A DNA stretch of 64,000 nt, taken from assembly GCF_039537875.1 (NCBI RefSeq), contig NZ_BAABBI010000001.1:1178001-1242000 (forward strand). Direction: 5' to 3'. The DNA comes from Corallibacter vietnamensis (GTDB lineage: Bacteria; Bacteroidota; Bacteroidia; Flavobacteriales; Flavobacteriaceae). Shown here one piece after another: positions 40,045 to 48,480 of this stretch (its first letter is position 1; every line of letters starts with the position of its first letter). Under the pieces are notes generated by a model. That model was not told the DNA's origin. It did not search any database and worked only from the letters and a program-made list of their open reading frames with translations. The position numbers and the translations under genes are program-made.

Positions 40045-41085
40045 ATGGAAACTAAAAAGAAAGACATACGCGCATTAACTAAAGAGCAACTTCGAGAATT
40101 CTTTGTTCAACAAGGCGATAAAGCCTTTAGAGGAAATCAAGTTTATGAGTGGCTTTGGAGCAAGTCTGCACATCATTTTGATGACATGACTAATATTTCA
40201 AAGCAAACGCGAGATATGTTAGATGCAAATTTTGTAATCAACCATATAGAAGTGGATGCAATGCAAAAAAGTAGTGATGGTACTATAAAAAATGCTGTGC
40301 GTTTGCATGACGGATTGATTGTAGAGTCTGTTTTAATTCCTGCAAAAAACAGAACAACGGCCTGTGTTTCTAGTCAGGTAGGTTGTAGTTTAGATTGTAA
40401 ATTTTGTGCAACTGCTAGGTTAAAAAGAATGCGTAATCTTAATCCTGATGAAATTTATGATCAGGTTGTTGCTATAGACCAAGAAAGTAGATTATATCAC
40501 GATAGGCCATTGAGTAATATTGTTTTTATGGGTATGGGAGAACCACTCATGAACTACAACAATGTATTAAAAGCTATAGATAAAATAACATCTCCTGAAG
40601 GATTAGGAATGTCTCCAAAGCGTATCGTAGTGTCAACATCAGGAGTTCCTAAAATGATAAAAAAAATGGCAGATGAAGAAGTAAAATTCAAGCTTGCTGT
40701 TTCCCTGCATTCTGCTATAGATGAAGTAAGAACCTCTATCATGCCATTTAATGCAACATTCCCATTATCTGACTTACGTGAATCACTACAATATTGGTAC
40801 GCCAAGACTAAAAACAGAATTACCTATGAGTATGTTGTTTGGAAAGGTATTAACGACAAGCGAAAAGATGTTGATGCACTTGTAGAGTTTTGCAAGTTCG
40901 CCCCAAGTAAGGTAAATCTTATAGAATATAATCCTATTGATGATGGTGAGTTTCAACAAGCAAATAATGAAGCTTTAGACATGTATGTAAATGTTTTAGA
41001 AAAAAATAATATAACTGTTACCGTAAGGCGTTCTCGTGGAAAAGATATTGATGCTGCTTGTGGCCAGTTAGCCAATAAGGCATAA
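40045..41085 (+). CDS. rlmN: 23S rRNA (adenine-2503-C2) / tRNA methyltransferase RlmN
   Basis: A 346-residue radical-SAM methyltransferase acting on A2503 of 23S rRNA and A37 of some tRNAs. The radical-SAM cysteines are in GCSLDCKFCATARL (about residue 118), the SAM site includes NIVFMGMGEPLMNYNNVLKA, and the C-terminal catalytic Cys is in DIDAACGQLAN. The N-terminal helical accessory domain is present (KAFRGNQVYEWLWSKSAHHF). A -7 element TACCTTTG lies at 40023-40030, only 14 bp before the ATG, so the 5' leader is very short. Confidence 0.96.
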   Translation: METKKKDIRALTKEQLREFFVQQGDKAFRGNQVYEWLWSKSAHHFDDMTNISKQTRDMLDANFVINHIEVDAMQKSSDGTIKNAVRLHDGLIVESVLIPAKNRTTACVSSQVGCSLDCKFCATARLKRMRNLNPDEIYDQVVAIDQESRLYHDRPLSNIVFMGMGEPLMNYNNVLKAIDKITSPEGLGMSPKRIVVSTSGVPKMIKKMADEEVKFKLAVSLHSAIDEVRTSIMPFNATFPLSDLRESLQYWYAKTKNRITYEYVVWKGINDKRKDVDALVEFCKFAPSKVNLIEYNPIDDGEFQQANNEALDMYVNVLEKNNITVTVRRSRGKDIDAACGQLANKA

Positions 41086-41145
41086 TTTTTTTAAGCTTCA
41101 AATGTTAATCCTTTTTTAAAATCACTAAAAAAATCACCTTTTTTG

Positions 41146-41153
41146 TATTTTTG
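41146..41153 (+). promoter_or_regulatory. -7 element directly before the metal cluster (nearly leaderless transcript)
   Basis: TATTTTTG is a perfect TAnnTTTG; the next ATG is only 5 bp further on (41159). If this promoter is used the transcript would start at or next to the start codon. Confidence 0.55.
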
Positions 41154-41158
41154 CAATA

Positions 41159-41575
41159 ATGAAAGCTGTATTAAACAAAATATTTTCAGTGACGTTAGCA
41201 CTTTTAGTGTTGTTTTCAACAGTGTCTTTTACTGTAGAAAAGCACTTTTGTGGAGATGTACTTGTTGATATGGCTATGTTTTCTGAAGCACAAAAATGTG
41301 TGTCAGATATTCAGTTGTCTAGTATAGAGAAGGCACAAATTTCAAAAAAGAACTGTTGTAAGGATACAGTACATTTTGTGAAAGGGCAAAGCGAAATAAC
41401 AATAAAAAACTTTGATGAGCTTAAATTTATACAACAAGCCTTTCTTGCTTCTTATATTTATTCATTTATCAACCTTTTTGAGGGACTGCCAGAGCAAATA
41501 ATTCCTCATAAAGATTATTCTCCGCCAAACTTGGTTGCAGACATACAAGTTCTGGATCAGGTTTTTATCATTTGA
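41159..41575 (+). CDS. HYC_CC_PP family exported cysteine-rich protein
   Basis: A 138-residue small protein with an N-terminal signal/anchor (residues about 6-25, LALLVLFSTVSF). It shows the three marks for which I know the family: a His-x-Cys (EKHFCG), a Cys-Cys pair (KKNCCKDTVHF) and a Pro-Pro near the end (DYSPPNL). Function is unknown, but the His/Cys placement suggests binding of a soft metal such as copper in the periplasm. It is the first gene of a group with two HMA-domain proteins and a TonB-dependent receptor, all on the plus strand. Confidence 0.85.
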   Translation: MKAVLNKIFSVTLALLVLFSTVSFTVEKHFCGDVLVDMAMFSEAQKCVSDIQLSSIEKAQISKKNCCKDTVHFVKGQSEITIKNFDELKFIQQAFLASYIYSFINLFEGLPEQIIPHKDYSPPNLVADIQVLDQVFII

Positions 41576-41654
41576 TTTATTAGTAATATTTAAGTTTTTA
41601 AAAATGTATTAAATGCATATTTAATACTAATTACTAATATTTTAAAAAATCATC

Positions 41655-42383
41655 ATGACACATACATATCATGTTACAGGCATGACCTGTAATGGTTGTA
41701 AAGCCAAGGTAGAAAGTAACTTACAGGCTTTAGAACACGTAAATAATGCTTCAGTCAGTTTAGAAGCAGGAGACGTTACAGTTACAATGTCTTCTCATAT
41801 TCCTATTGAAATGTTACAAAAAGCATTACCAGATAAATACAAAATGAGTCTTAAGCAAGAAAAAAATGTTTTTGCTTCAAGCGAAACACATCCAAAATCA
41901 GATAGTGCGTTAAAACAATTGTTTCCACTGTTTTTAATTTTTGGATATATTACAATAGCTTCAGTTTTACTAAACTATAACTCTTGGGATTGGAGTCTGT
42001 TTATGTTAGATTTTATGGGACTTTTTTATATTGTATTTAGCTTTTTTAAAATGCTAGATTTAAAAGGGTTTCCTGAAAGTTTCAGAATGTACGATCCGTT
42101 AGCCAAAGCTGTTCCGGTTTACGGTTGGGTGTACCCGTTTATAGAAACAGTATTAGGACTCATGTTTTTAATGCGTATTCAAATTCCATTAGCATTAATA
42201 GTTACACTGGTTATTCTTGGTATAACAACAGTTGGTGTTACAAAGGCGCTATTTAGTAAGCAAACAATTCAATGTGCTTGTTTGGGTACAGCCTTAAGGT
42301 TGCCAATGACCAAAGCAACCTTCATTGAAAATTCAATCATGATAATCATGGCAATTTTAATGCTTGTAAACCTTTATTTATAA
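41655..42383 (+). CDS. HMA-domain protein fused to a MauE/DoxX-like membrane domain
   Basis: A 242-residue fusion. Residues 1-65 are a heavy-metal-associated domain with the metal-binding MTCNGCKAKVE. After a short linker come four membrane helices (about 90-240) of the MauE/DoxX type, with charged turns around FRMYDPLAKAVPVYGWVYP. A further Cys pair lies in QTIQCACLGTAL before the last helix. The protein probably hands a metal ion or electrons across the inner membrane. Its stop overlaps the start of the TonB-receptor gene (TAATG), which implies coupled translation. Confidence 0.88.
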   Translation: MTHTYHVTGMTCNGCKAKVESNLQALEHVNNASVSLEAGDVTVTMSSHIPIEMLQKALPDKYKMSLKQEKNVFASSETHPKSDSALKQLFPLFLIFGYITIASVLLNYNSWDWSLFMLDFMGLFYIVFSFFKMLDLKGFPESFRMYDPLAKAVPVYGWVYPFIETVLGLMFLMRIQIPLALIVTLVILGITTVGVTKALFSKQTIQCACLGTALRLPMTKATFIENSIMIIMAILMLVNLYL

Positions 42384-44623
42384 TGAAACAATTTTTATAT
42401 ATACTTTTAATATTACCAATAGTTTGCTTTTCTCAAGATAAAATAAAGGGAACTATTATGGAAACCGATACCAATAATAAATCTATACCGCTTTCTGGAG
42501 CTAACTTACATTGGCTAGATACAACTGTTGGCGCTGTAACAGATTTTGATGGAAACTTTACTATAGGTTACAAACCAGAATATAAAAAACTAATAGTAAG
42601 TTTTGTGGGCTATAAAACAGATACGTTAACAATTACAAATCCTCAAAAAACCGTAAAGCACACTTTAAAAAGTACAAGTGATTTAGATGAGGTTGTTATT
42701 ACATCTAGAAAGCAAGCAACATCAAAATCCTATTTGAGTGCTCAAAACGTTATAAACGTTAGTAGTGATGAGTTGTTAAAAGCGGCTTGTTGTAATCTGT
42801 CAGAGAGTTTTGAAACCAATCCGTCTATAGATGTGAATTTTGCAGATGCTGTTTCAGGAACGCGACAAATTAAAATGTTAGGACTTACAAGTCCTTATAT
42901 TCTTATAGTTAATGAGAGCATTCCCTCAATTAGAGGTGCATCGCAAGCGTACGGATTAAGTTTTATTCCAGGAACTTGGGTAGAGAGCATTCAAATAACA
43001 AAAGGTGCAGGCAGCGTGGTTAATGGTTACGAAAGTATTGCAGGACAAATTAATACCGAGCTTCAAAAACCTTCGGACGATAATAAACTCTTTGTTAATC
43101 TTTATGGCGCTACAAGCGAACGTGTAGAGCTTAATACACATTTTAACACTAAAGTAAGTGATAAGTGGCATACAGGATTATATGTGCACGGTAATAGACA
43201 TAATAAAAAGCATGATGTAAATGACGATGGTTTTATGGATATGCCTTTATATAATCAAATAAACTTAATGAATCGCTGGCAGTATACCAATGCTGAAAAA
43301 GGTTTTGTAAGCTTTATTAATTTGAGATATTTAAATGATGAGAAACAAACCGGACAGATTAATTTTAATCCTGATACAGATAAGTTAACTACCAATGCAT
43401 GGGGAAGTGAAATTGATACCAGGCGTTATGAGATTTCGGCAAAATTAGGTTATGTAAATCCAGAAATTCCTTGGCAAAGTATAGGTGTTCAAACAGCGTT
43501 TAGTCATCATCAACAAGACTCTTATTTTGGGTTGAATCTTTATAATATTGCACACAATAGCGTGTTTGCTAATGCAATTTACAATTCTATTATAAGCGAT
43601 TCTAGACATAAAATTAAAACAGGTGTAAGTTATACCTATGATCATTATGATGAATTGGTAAACACATCAGATTTTGAGAGAACAGAAACGTCTGTTGGTG
43701 CTTTTTTTGAGTATAATTTTGATAATTTAGAAAAACTTAATTTTTCAGCAGGCTTGCGTATTGATCAGCATAATTTGCTAGGCTTTTTTGTGACACCTAG
43801 GTTACATGTAAAATATACACCTTGGGAAAAATCAGCATTTAGACTTTCAGCAGGAAGAGGAAAGCGAAGTGCAAATATTTTTACAGAAAATCAAAGCATA
43901 TTTGCAACATCAAGACAGATAAATATATTAAACACAACGGGTAAAATTTATGGGTTAGACCCGGAAATAGCTTGGAACTATGGTGTTTCATATTTGCAAG
44001 GCTTTAACTTGTTCGGAAGAAAAGCTGATGTAACTTTTGATTTTTATAGAACCGATTTTCAAAATCAAATAGTTGTAGATTATGAAAACCCACAAGAAGT
44101 GAATTTTTATAACTTAACAGGTTCAAGTTATGCTAATAGTTTTCAAACAGAAATAAACTATAATATGTTTCAGCATTTTGATGTGCGATTAGCATATAAG
44201 TATTATGAGGTGAAAACAGATTACTTGACCGGAACATTTGATAGGCCACTAACGCCAAAACATCGTTTTTTTGCAAATGCATCTTATGAAACTCTGTTGA
44301 AAGAAAACGGTAGTCAGTGGAGATTTGATGCTACTTTTAATTGGTTAGGTAAACAGCGTTTTTCTTCAACAAAGAGCAATCCGTTGCAATATCAACTAGG
44401 AGATTATACACCAACAGTAAGTACGTTAAATGCTCAAGTAACAAAAGTGTTTTCTCCAAAATTTGAAATATATTTAGGAGGTGAAAACATTACCAATGTA
44501 AGGCAGAATAACCCGGTAGTGGGAGCTGATGATCCTTTTGGTTCAAGTTTTGATACAACATTTGTATATGGTCCAATTTTTGGAAGTATGTATTATGCAG
44601 GTTTACGATTTAAAATAAAATAA
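42383..44623 (+). CDS. TonB-dependent receptor of the metal cluster
   Basis: A 746-residue outer-membrane receptor: signal peptide (MKQFLYILLILPIVCFSQ), a carboxypeptidase-like domain (about 22-95), a plug (LGLTSPYILIVNESIPSIRG, VESIQITKGAGSVVNGYESI, AGQINTEL) and a 22-strand-type barrel ending GSMYYAGLRFKIK. The start of the plug has AACCNLSESFETNPSIDV with a Cys-Cys pair, which is rare in an exported receptor and matches the Cys-rich theme of its neighbours. The ligand is likely a metal or metal complex (copper is my guess). It is translationally coupled to the HMA-MauE gene. Confidence 0.9.
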   Translation: MKQFLYILLILPIVCFSQDKIKGTIMETDTNNKSIPLSGANLHWLDTTVGAVTDFDGNFTIGYKPEYKKLIVSFVGYKTDTLTITNPQKTVKHTLKSTSDLDEVVITSRKQATSKSYLSAQNVINVSSDELLKAACCNLSESFETNPSIDVNFADAVSGTRQIKMLGLTSPYILIVNESIPSIRGASQAYGLSFIPGTWVESIQITKGAGSVVNGYESIAGQINTELQKPSDDNKLFVNLYGATSERVELNTHFNTKVSDKWHTGLYVHGNRHNKKHDVNDDGFMDMPLYNQINLMNRWQYTNAEKGFVSFINLRYLNDEKQTGQINFNPDTDKLTTNAWGSEIDTRRYEISAKLGYVNPEIPWQSIGVQTAFSHHQQDSYFGLNLYNIAHNSVFANAIYNSIISDSRHKIKTGVSYTYDHYDELVNTSDFERTETSVGAFFEYNFDNLEKLNFSAGLRIDQHNLLGFFVTPRLHVKYTPWEKSAFRLSAGRGKRSANIFTENQSIFATSRQINILNTTGKIYGLDPEIAWNYGVSYLQGFNLFGRKADVTFDFYRTDFQNQIVVDYENPQEVNFYNLTGSSYANSFQTEINYNMFQHFDVRLAYKYYEVKTDYLTGTFDRPLTPKHRFFANASYETLLKENGSQWRFDATFNWLGKQRFSSTKSNPLQYQLGDYTPTVSTLNAQVTKVFSPKFEIYLGGENITNVRQNNPVVGADDPFGSSFDTTFVYGPIFGSMYYAGLRFKIK

Positions 44624-44644
44624 TAACAAACAACAATTAGAATT

Positions 44645-44998
44645 ATGAAAAATGTATTAGTACTCGTTGTCTTTTTTATGACAACATTATCATTTGCACA
44701 AAACAAAAATGCTAAAGCTACTCTAGAAGTTGATGGTGTTTGTATGATGTGTAAAGACCGAATAGAAAAAGCAGCTATAAAATCTAAAGGTGTTAAAAGT
44801 GCTATTTGGAATGTAGATACGCACGAACTAAAATTGATTTTTGATGAAAGAAAAACGAACCTAGAAACAATAGAAAAAAGTGTTGCAAGTGTAGGTCATG
44901 ATACTAAAAATGTAAAAGCAGACGATGATGTTTATAATAATATAGATCCTTGTTGTAAGTATCGCGATGAGCAAGTAGTTAAAGACCATCAGGATTAA
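44645..44998 (+). CDS. Exported heavy-metal-associated (HMA) domain protein
   Basis: A 117-residue periplasmic protein: signal peptide (MKNVLVLVVFFMTTLSFAQ), then one ferredoxin-like HMA domain with metal site VDGVCMMCKDRIEKA (CxxC), and a C-terminal CCKYRDEQ that adds two Cys. It resembles a small metallochaperone such as CopZ or MerP placed in the periplasm. It ends the metal group, 21 bp after the receptor gene, and is followed by a terminator. Confidence 0.9.
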   Translation: MKNVLVLVVFFMTTLSFAQNKNAKATLEVDGVCMMCKDRIEKAAIKSKGVKSAIWNVDTHELKLIFDERKTNLETIEKSVASVGHDTKNVKADDDVYNNIDPCCKYRDEQVVKDHQD

Positions 44999-45023
44999 TA
45001 TCTTGATGGCCTAAAAAAATTAA

Positions 45024-45055
45024 AGGGTGGTTTTTATTCAATAACCACCTTTTTT
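45024..45055. terminator. Terminator between the metal cluster and the convergent T9SS gene
   Basis: GGTGGTT (45027-45033) pairs with AACCACC (45043-45049) and is followed by TTTTTT. It overlaps the last codons of the minus-strand gene. Confidence 0.75.
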
Positions 45056-45855
45056 CTTATTGTAGTATTTCTAGTAGTATCAGTAACTTCAACAATATAT
45101 ATTCCTGATTCTAAATTACTAGCATTAATTTCTTGAGTTTCTAGAGCAGTCTCACCCTGTATTATAGATTTTCCGTTTAGAGAGAACACATTGTAATTTG
45201 CCTTACCGTGCAAGTTAGAAATAGTCACTAGTTTGTCTCTGCAGGTAACATGTATGTTGTTTTTCAATGCAAATTCATCAACACTTAAGGTTTGAGCTTT
45301 TACGGTAACATCATCTATAGATAAAAAATCTTGATTCGTACAATCCCAATGTCTAAAAGCAATATATACTTCTGATTCACCAGCAAAATCAGATATATCA
45401 AAGGCGTGAGGTGTAGGCGTACCAGTATCACCAGCATCACCTAAAGTTTCAGTAAGTGTTGTTGTTGAGTTTATTAAAACATTAATATCATTTACAGTAC
45501 CAACGTAGATGCTATAATTTTCCTCGTCCCAACTAGCAGCGGCAACTTGTGTGATATATTCTAGTGTAATAGGGGCAGTTGCATTAGATAAATCAATGGC
45601 AGGTGATATAGCCCAATTGTCGGGTGTTAAAGGAACTGTTTGCCAAGATCTTGAAATTAGAGAGACAGGAGTTACAAAGCCTCCAGCGCCATCGCCAATA
45701 GCCGAAATATCACCCCAATTAATACCATCGCCATCACTATCTATCATTGTCCAATCAGAAAGGTCTTCGTCGTTAAAATCATCAGACCAAACAGTAACTT
45801 GTGCATGGATGATGAATGAGCTTAAAAAACATAATAGTAAAATAATTTTTTTCAT
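45034..45855 (-). CDS. Secreted T9SS substrate with jelly-roll (choice-of-anchor J) domain
   Basis: A 273-residue protein: signal peptide (MKKIILLLCFLSSFIIHAQ), a cleaved-adhesin/choice-of-anchor J type beta-sandwich (WSDDFNDEDLSDWTMIDSDG, WAISPAIDLSNATAPITLEY, EVYIAFRHWDCTNQDFLSID) and a C-terminal type A sorting domain of T9SS (about 195-273: NYNVFSLNGKSIIQGETALE, LESGIYIVEVTDTTR, IRKKVVIE). It should be exported and bound to, or released from, the cell surface. Single gene. Confidence 0.9.
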   Translation of the reverse strand: MKKIILLLCFLSSFIIHAQVTVWSDDFNDEDLSDWTMIDSDGDGINWGDISAIGDGAGGFVTPVSLISRSWQTVPLTPDNWAISPAIDLSNATAPITLEYITQVAAASWDEENYSIYVGTVNDINVLINSTTTLTETLGDAGDTGTPTPHAFDISDFAGESEVYIAFRHWDCTNQDFLSIDDVTVKAQTLSVDEFALKNNIHVTCRDKLVTISNLHGKANYNVFSLNGKSIIQGETALETQEINASNLESGIYIVEVTDTTRNTTIRKKVVIE

Positions 45856-45989
45856 AATAATTGGTGTTTAAACTTTTATAGCATTTAAGATACAATTTTT
45901 TTTGTAAAAAAAATTCATTTAAATGTTGAATAGTATATAACAAGGTTTTTTAGTAGGTTTGTTATTAGATTAATTCTCTACTATTTAAT

Positions 45990-46967
45990 TTGAAAATTGT
46001 TGAACAAATAAAGCAACCTATAGCCTTTGAGATGGAACTTTTTGAGCAAAAGTTTCAGCTCTCAATGTCTTCAAAAGTCGCACTCCTTAATCGCATTACA
46101 CATTATATTGTAAATCGCAAAGGAAAACAAATGCGGCCTATGTTTGTTTTTTTAGTGGCTAAAATGGTGTCTAACGGAGAGGTTAGCGAGCGTACTTATC
46201 GCGGAGCTTCTGTTATTGAGTTAATTCACACGGCAACTTTAGTGCATGATGATGTAGTTGATGATAGTAACAGGCGCAGAGGATTCTTCTCAATAAATGC
46301 TTTGTGGAAAAATAAAATAGCCGTTTTAGTTGGTGATTATTTGCTGTCTAAAGGATTACTTCTTTCTATAGATAATAATGATTTTGACTTACTAAAAATC
46401 ATATCTATTGCTGTTAGAGAAATGAGCGAAGGTGAGTTGCTTCAAATAGAAAAAGCCAGAAAATTAGATATAACCGAAACGGTTTATTACGAAATTATTC
46501 GTCAAAAAACAGCCACGCTTATTGCTGCTTGTTGTAGTTTAGGTGCTGCTTCTGTAAAACCAGATTCACCAGATATAGAGACTATGCGAAAGTTTGGTGA
46601 GCTTATTGGTATGGCATTTCAAATAAAAGATGATTTGTTTGATTATGGCGAAGAGAAAATAGGCAAACCAACAGGTATTGATATAAAAGAGCAAAAAATG
46701 ACTTTGCCACTTATTTATGTTTTAAACAACGCTTCAAAAAAAGATAAAAAGTGGCTTATCAACTCTATAAAAAACCATAACCGTGATAAAAAGCGTGTGG
46801 CTCAAGTAGTGGCTTTTGTAAAGCAACATGGAGGTTTAGAGTATGCTATTTCAAAAATGAAAACGTTCCAATCAGAAGCTTTACAATTATTACAAAAATA
46901 TCCTGAATCTGAATACAGAAGTGCTTTAGAGCTTATGGTTAATTACGTTATTGATAGAAAAAAATAA
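45990..46967 (+). CDS. Trans-polyprenyl diphosphate synthase
   Basis: A 325-residue isoprenyl synthase. The start is TTG at 45990 (MKIVEQIKQPIAFEMELFEQ); the N-terminal sequence is as I know it from other flavobacteria, so TTG is probably real. The first Asp-rich motif is TLVHDDVVDDSNRRRG, the second IKDDLFDYGEEKIGKPTGID, with RKGKQMRPMFVFL before them. It makes the long chain used for menaquinone; chain length cannot be told safely. Isolated in its own unit, 118 bp before the sigma-factor gene. Confidence 0.92.
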   Translation: MKIVEQIKQPIAFEMELFEQKFQLSMSSKVALLNRITHYIVNRKGKQMRPMFVFLVAKMVSNGEVSERTYRGASVIELIHTATLVHDDVVDDSNRRRGFFSINALWKNKIAVLVGDYLLSKGLLLSIDNNDFDLLKIISIAVREMSEGELLQIEKARKLDITETVYYEIIRQKTATLIAACCSLGAASVKPDSPDIETMRKFGELIGMAFQIKDDLFDYGEEKIGKPTGIDIKEQKMTLPLIYVLNNASKKDKKWLINSIKNHNRDKKRVAQVVAFVKQHGGLEYAISKMKTFQSEALQLLQKYPESEYRSALELMVNYVIDRKK

Positions 46968-47085
46968 TTTTTTTTAATCAATTAAAGTGTTCTTGGCCAG
47001 TGTTTTGTATTGAAAAATAAAATATTATTTTCATTCCCAAGCAACCATTAGTGTCAATTTTACGTCTTTATAATTAGAAGCCTAA

Positions 47086-47661
47086 ATGAAACCGCTTTTG
47101 AAAGTCATACAGCTATACAAAAACGAAACGGTGCTTATAAAAAAAGCCATAAAAAACAATCGTGAAGCGCAGCACGTATTGTTTACTATGCACGCACCAA
47201 AAATGTTAAGTGTATGCAGGTATTACATAAAAGATGTGCATCACGCAGAAGAAGTGATGCTAAACGGTTTTTTTAAGGTGTTTTCTAGTCTTAAAACATT
47301 TAAGAATCAAGGAAGTTTTGAAGGGTGGATACGTCGTATCATGGTAAGAGAATCAATCTCATATTTAAGACAGAAAAAATCGATAGAGTTTTCATCAGAT
47401 AGTATTGAGGATTATAATGAGTATGATAATAATATCAAAACCAATATTGAGGTGGCGGATATTCAACAACTCATAGATATGCTTCCAGAAGGTTACAAGA
47501 TGGTATTTGTTATGTATGCTGTTGAAGGCTATAAACACCATGAAATAGCAGAAATGCTACAAATATCTGAAGGCACATCAAAATCACAATTGTTTAAAGC
47601 TAGAAAACTCTTGCAAGAACAAATTAACAAACGAAACAAAACAAACAATGGCACCAATTAA
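47086..47661 (+). CDS. ECF-type RNA polymerase sigma factor
   Basis: A 191-residue sigma factor with region 2 (MHAPKMLSVCRYYIKDVHHA, FFKVFSSLKTFKNQGSFEG, WIRRIMVRESISYLRQ) and region 4 (LPEGYKMVFVMYAVEGYKHH, EIAEMLQISEGTSKSQLFKA). The next gene overlaps by 14 bp and encodes a membrane protein with cytoplasmic N-terminus, the normal place for an anti-sigma factor. Target genes are unknown; the barrel gene that follows is a likely member of the unit. Confidence 0.92.
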   Translation: MKPLLKVIQLYKNETVLIKKAIKNNREAQHVLFTMHAPKMLSVCRYYIKDVHHAEEVMLNGFFKVFSSLKTFKNQGSFEGWIRRIMVRESISYLRQKKSIEFSSDSIEDYNEYDNNIKTNIEVADIQQLIDMLPEGYKMVFVMYAVEGYKHHEIAEMLQISEGTSKSQLFKARKLLQEQINKRNKTNNGTN

Positions 47662-48451
47662 ATTTGAAGAGGAATTAAAAGCGAAGCTGGAGCAGCGTAC
47701 CATTGAACCATCTAGTGATGCATGGGAATCTTTGGCGCACAAACTAGATAATCAAGAGAGTAATCAGAATAAAAAAGTATTTTGGTGGATAGGAATAGCG
47801 GCAAGCGTAGTAGGTGTTCTTTTAGTCACAACCATGTTTTTCAATAAACCTGAAAATCAGGAAGTAAAAGTGACAGACGTTAATAATGTAGATGTTGAAG
47901 CTAAATCAAATGGGAAACATAGTATTGCTTTAGAGGAAAATGAAACAGAAATTATTGAAGAAGTACCCATTGCAAATAAGAAAAACACTGACATAGTATT
48001 TACAGCTCCTAAAAAGGGAACTCAACAAAATGAAAAGAACTCGCAACTTGATAAACAAAGAAATACTATCAGTCAGCAAGTACAAAAGCGCATTGCTAAT
48101 GTTAATGTAACAAAAATAGAAGAAACTACTACAATTAAAACCAATCCAGAAACATCTTTAACTCCTGAAGCGTTGAGTGTGCAGGAAGTTGTAGCACAAA
48201 TACAAGAATTGAAAGAAGAAAAAAACCATGTAACAGATGCTGAAATAGATAAATTGCTAGAAGATGCCGAGAAAAAAATAAAGAAACGAAAACACGATTA
48301 CTACATAAAAAAAACTAATAAAGTAGACGCAACGGCCTTGCTTCAAGATGTAGAAGAAGGTATTGAGCAGTCATTTAGAGATAAAGTTTTTGAAGCTTTA
48401 AAAACAGGTTATGATAAGGTAAAAACTGCAGTCGCCGAACGTAACGATTAA
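47648..48451 (+). CDS. Single-pass membrane protein, candidate anti-sigma factor
   Basis: A 267-residue protein without homology I can name. Residues 1-42 are cytoplasmic and charged (FEEELKAKLEQRTIEPSSDA, WESLAHKLDN), residues about 43-64 form a membrane helix (VFWWIGIAASVVGVLLVTTM), and the rest is a long, polar, Lys/Glu-rich periplasmic part with coiled-coil tendency. The WESLAHKLD-type N-terminus followed by one helix is common downstream of ECF sigma genes in Bacteroidota and suggests that it holds the sigma factor at the membrane. It overlaps that gene by 14 bp. Confidence 0.72.
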   Translation: MAPIKFEEELKAKLEQRTIEPSSDAWESLAHKLDNQESNQNKKVFWWIGIAASVVGVLLVTTMFFNKPENQEVKVTDVNNVDVEAKSNGKHSIALEENETEIIEEVPIANKKNTDIVFTAPKKGTQQNEKNSQLDKQRNTISQQVQKRIANVNVTKIEETTTIKTNPETSLTPEALSVQEVVAQIQELKEEKNHVTDAEIDKLLEDAEKKIKKRKHDYYIKKTNKVDATALLQDVEEGIEQSFRDKVFEALKTGYDKVKTAVAERND

Positions 48452-48480
48452 ACACATCATCAATTAAAAAACAAACAGTT

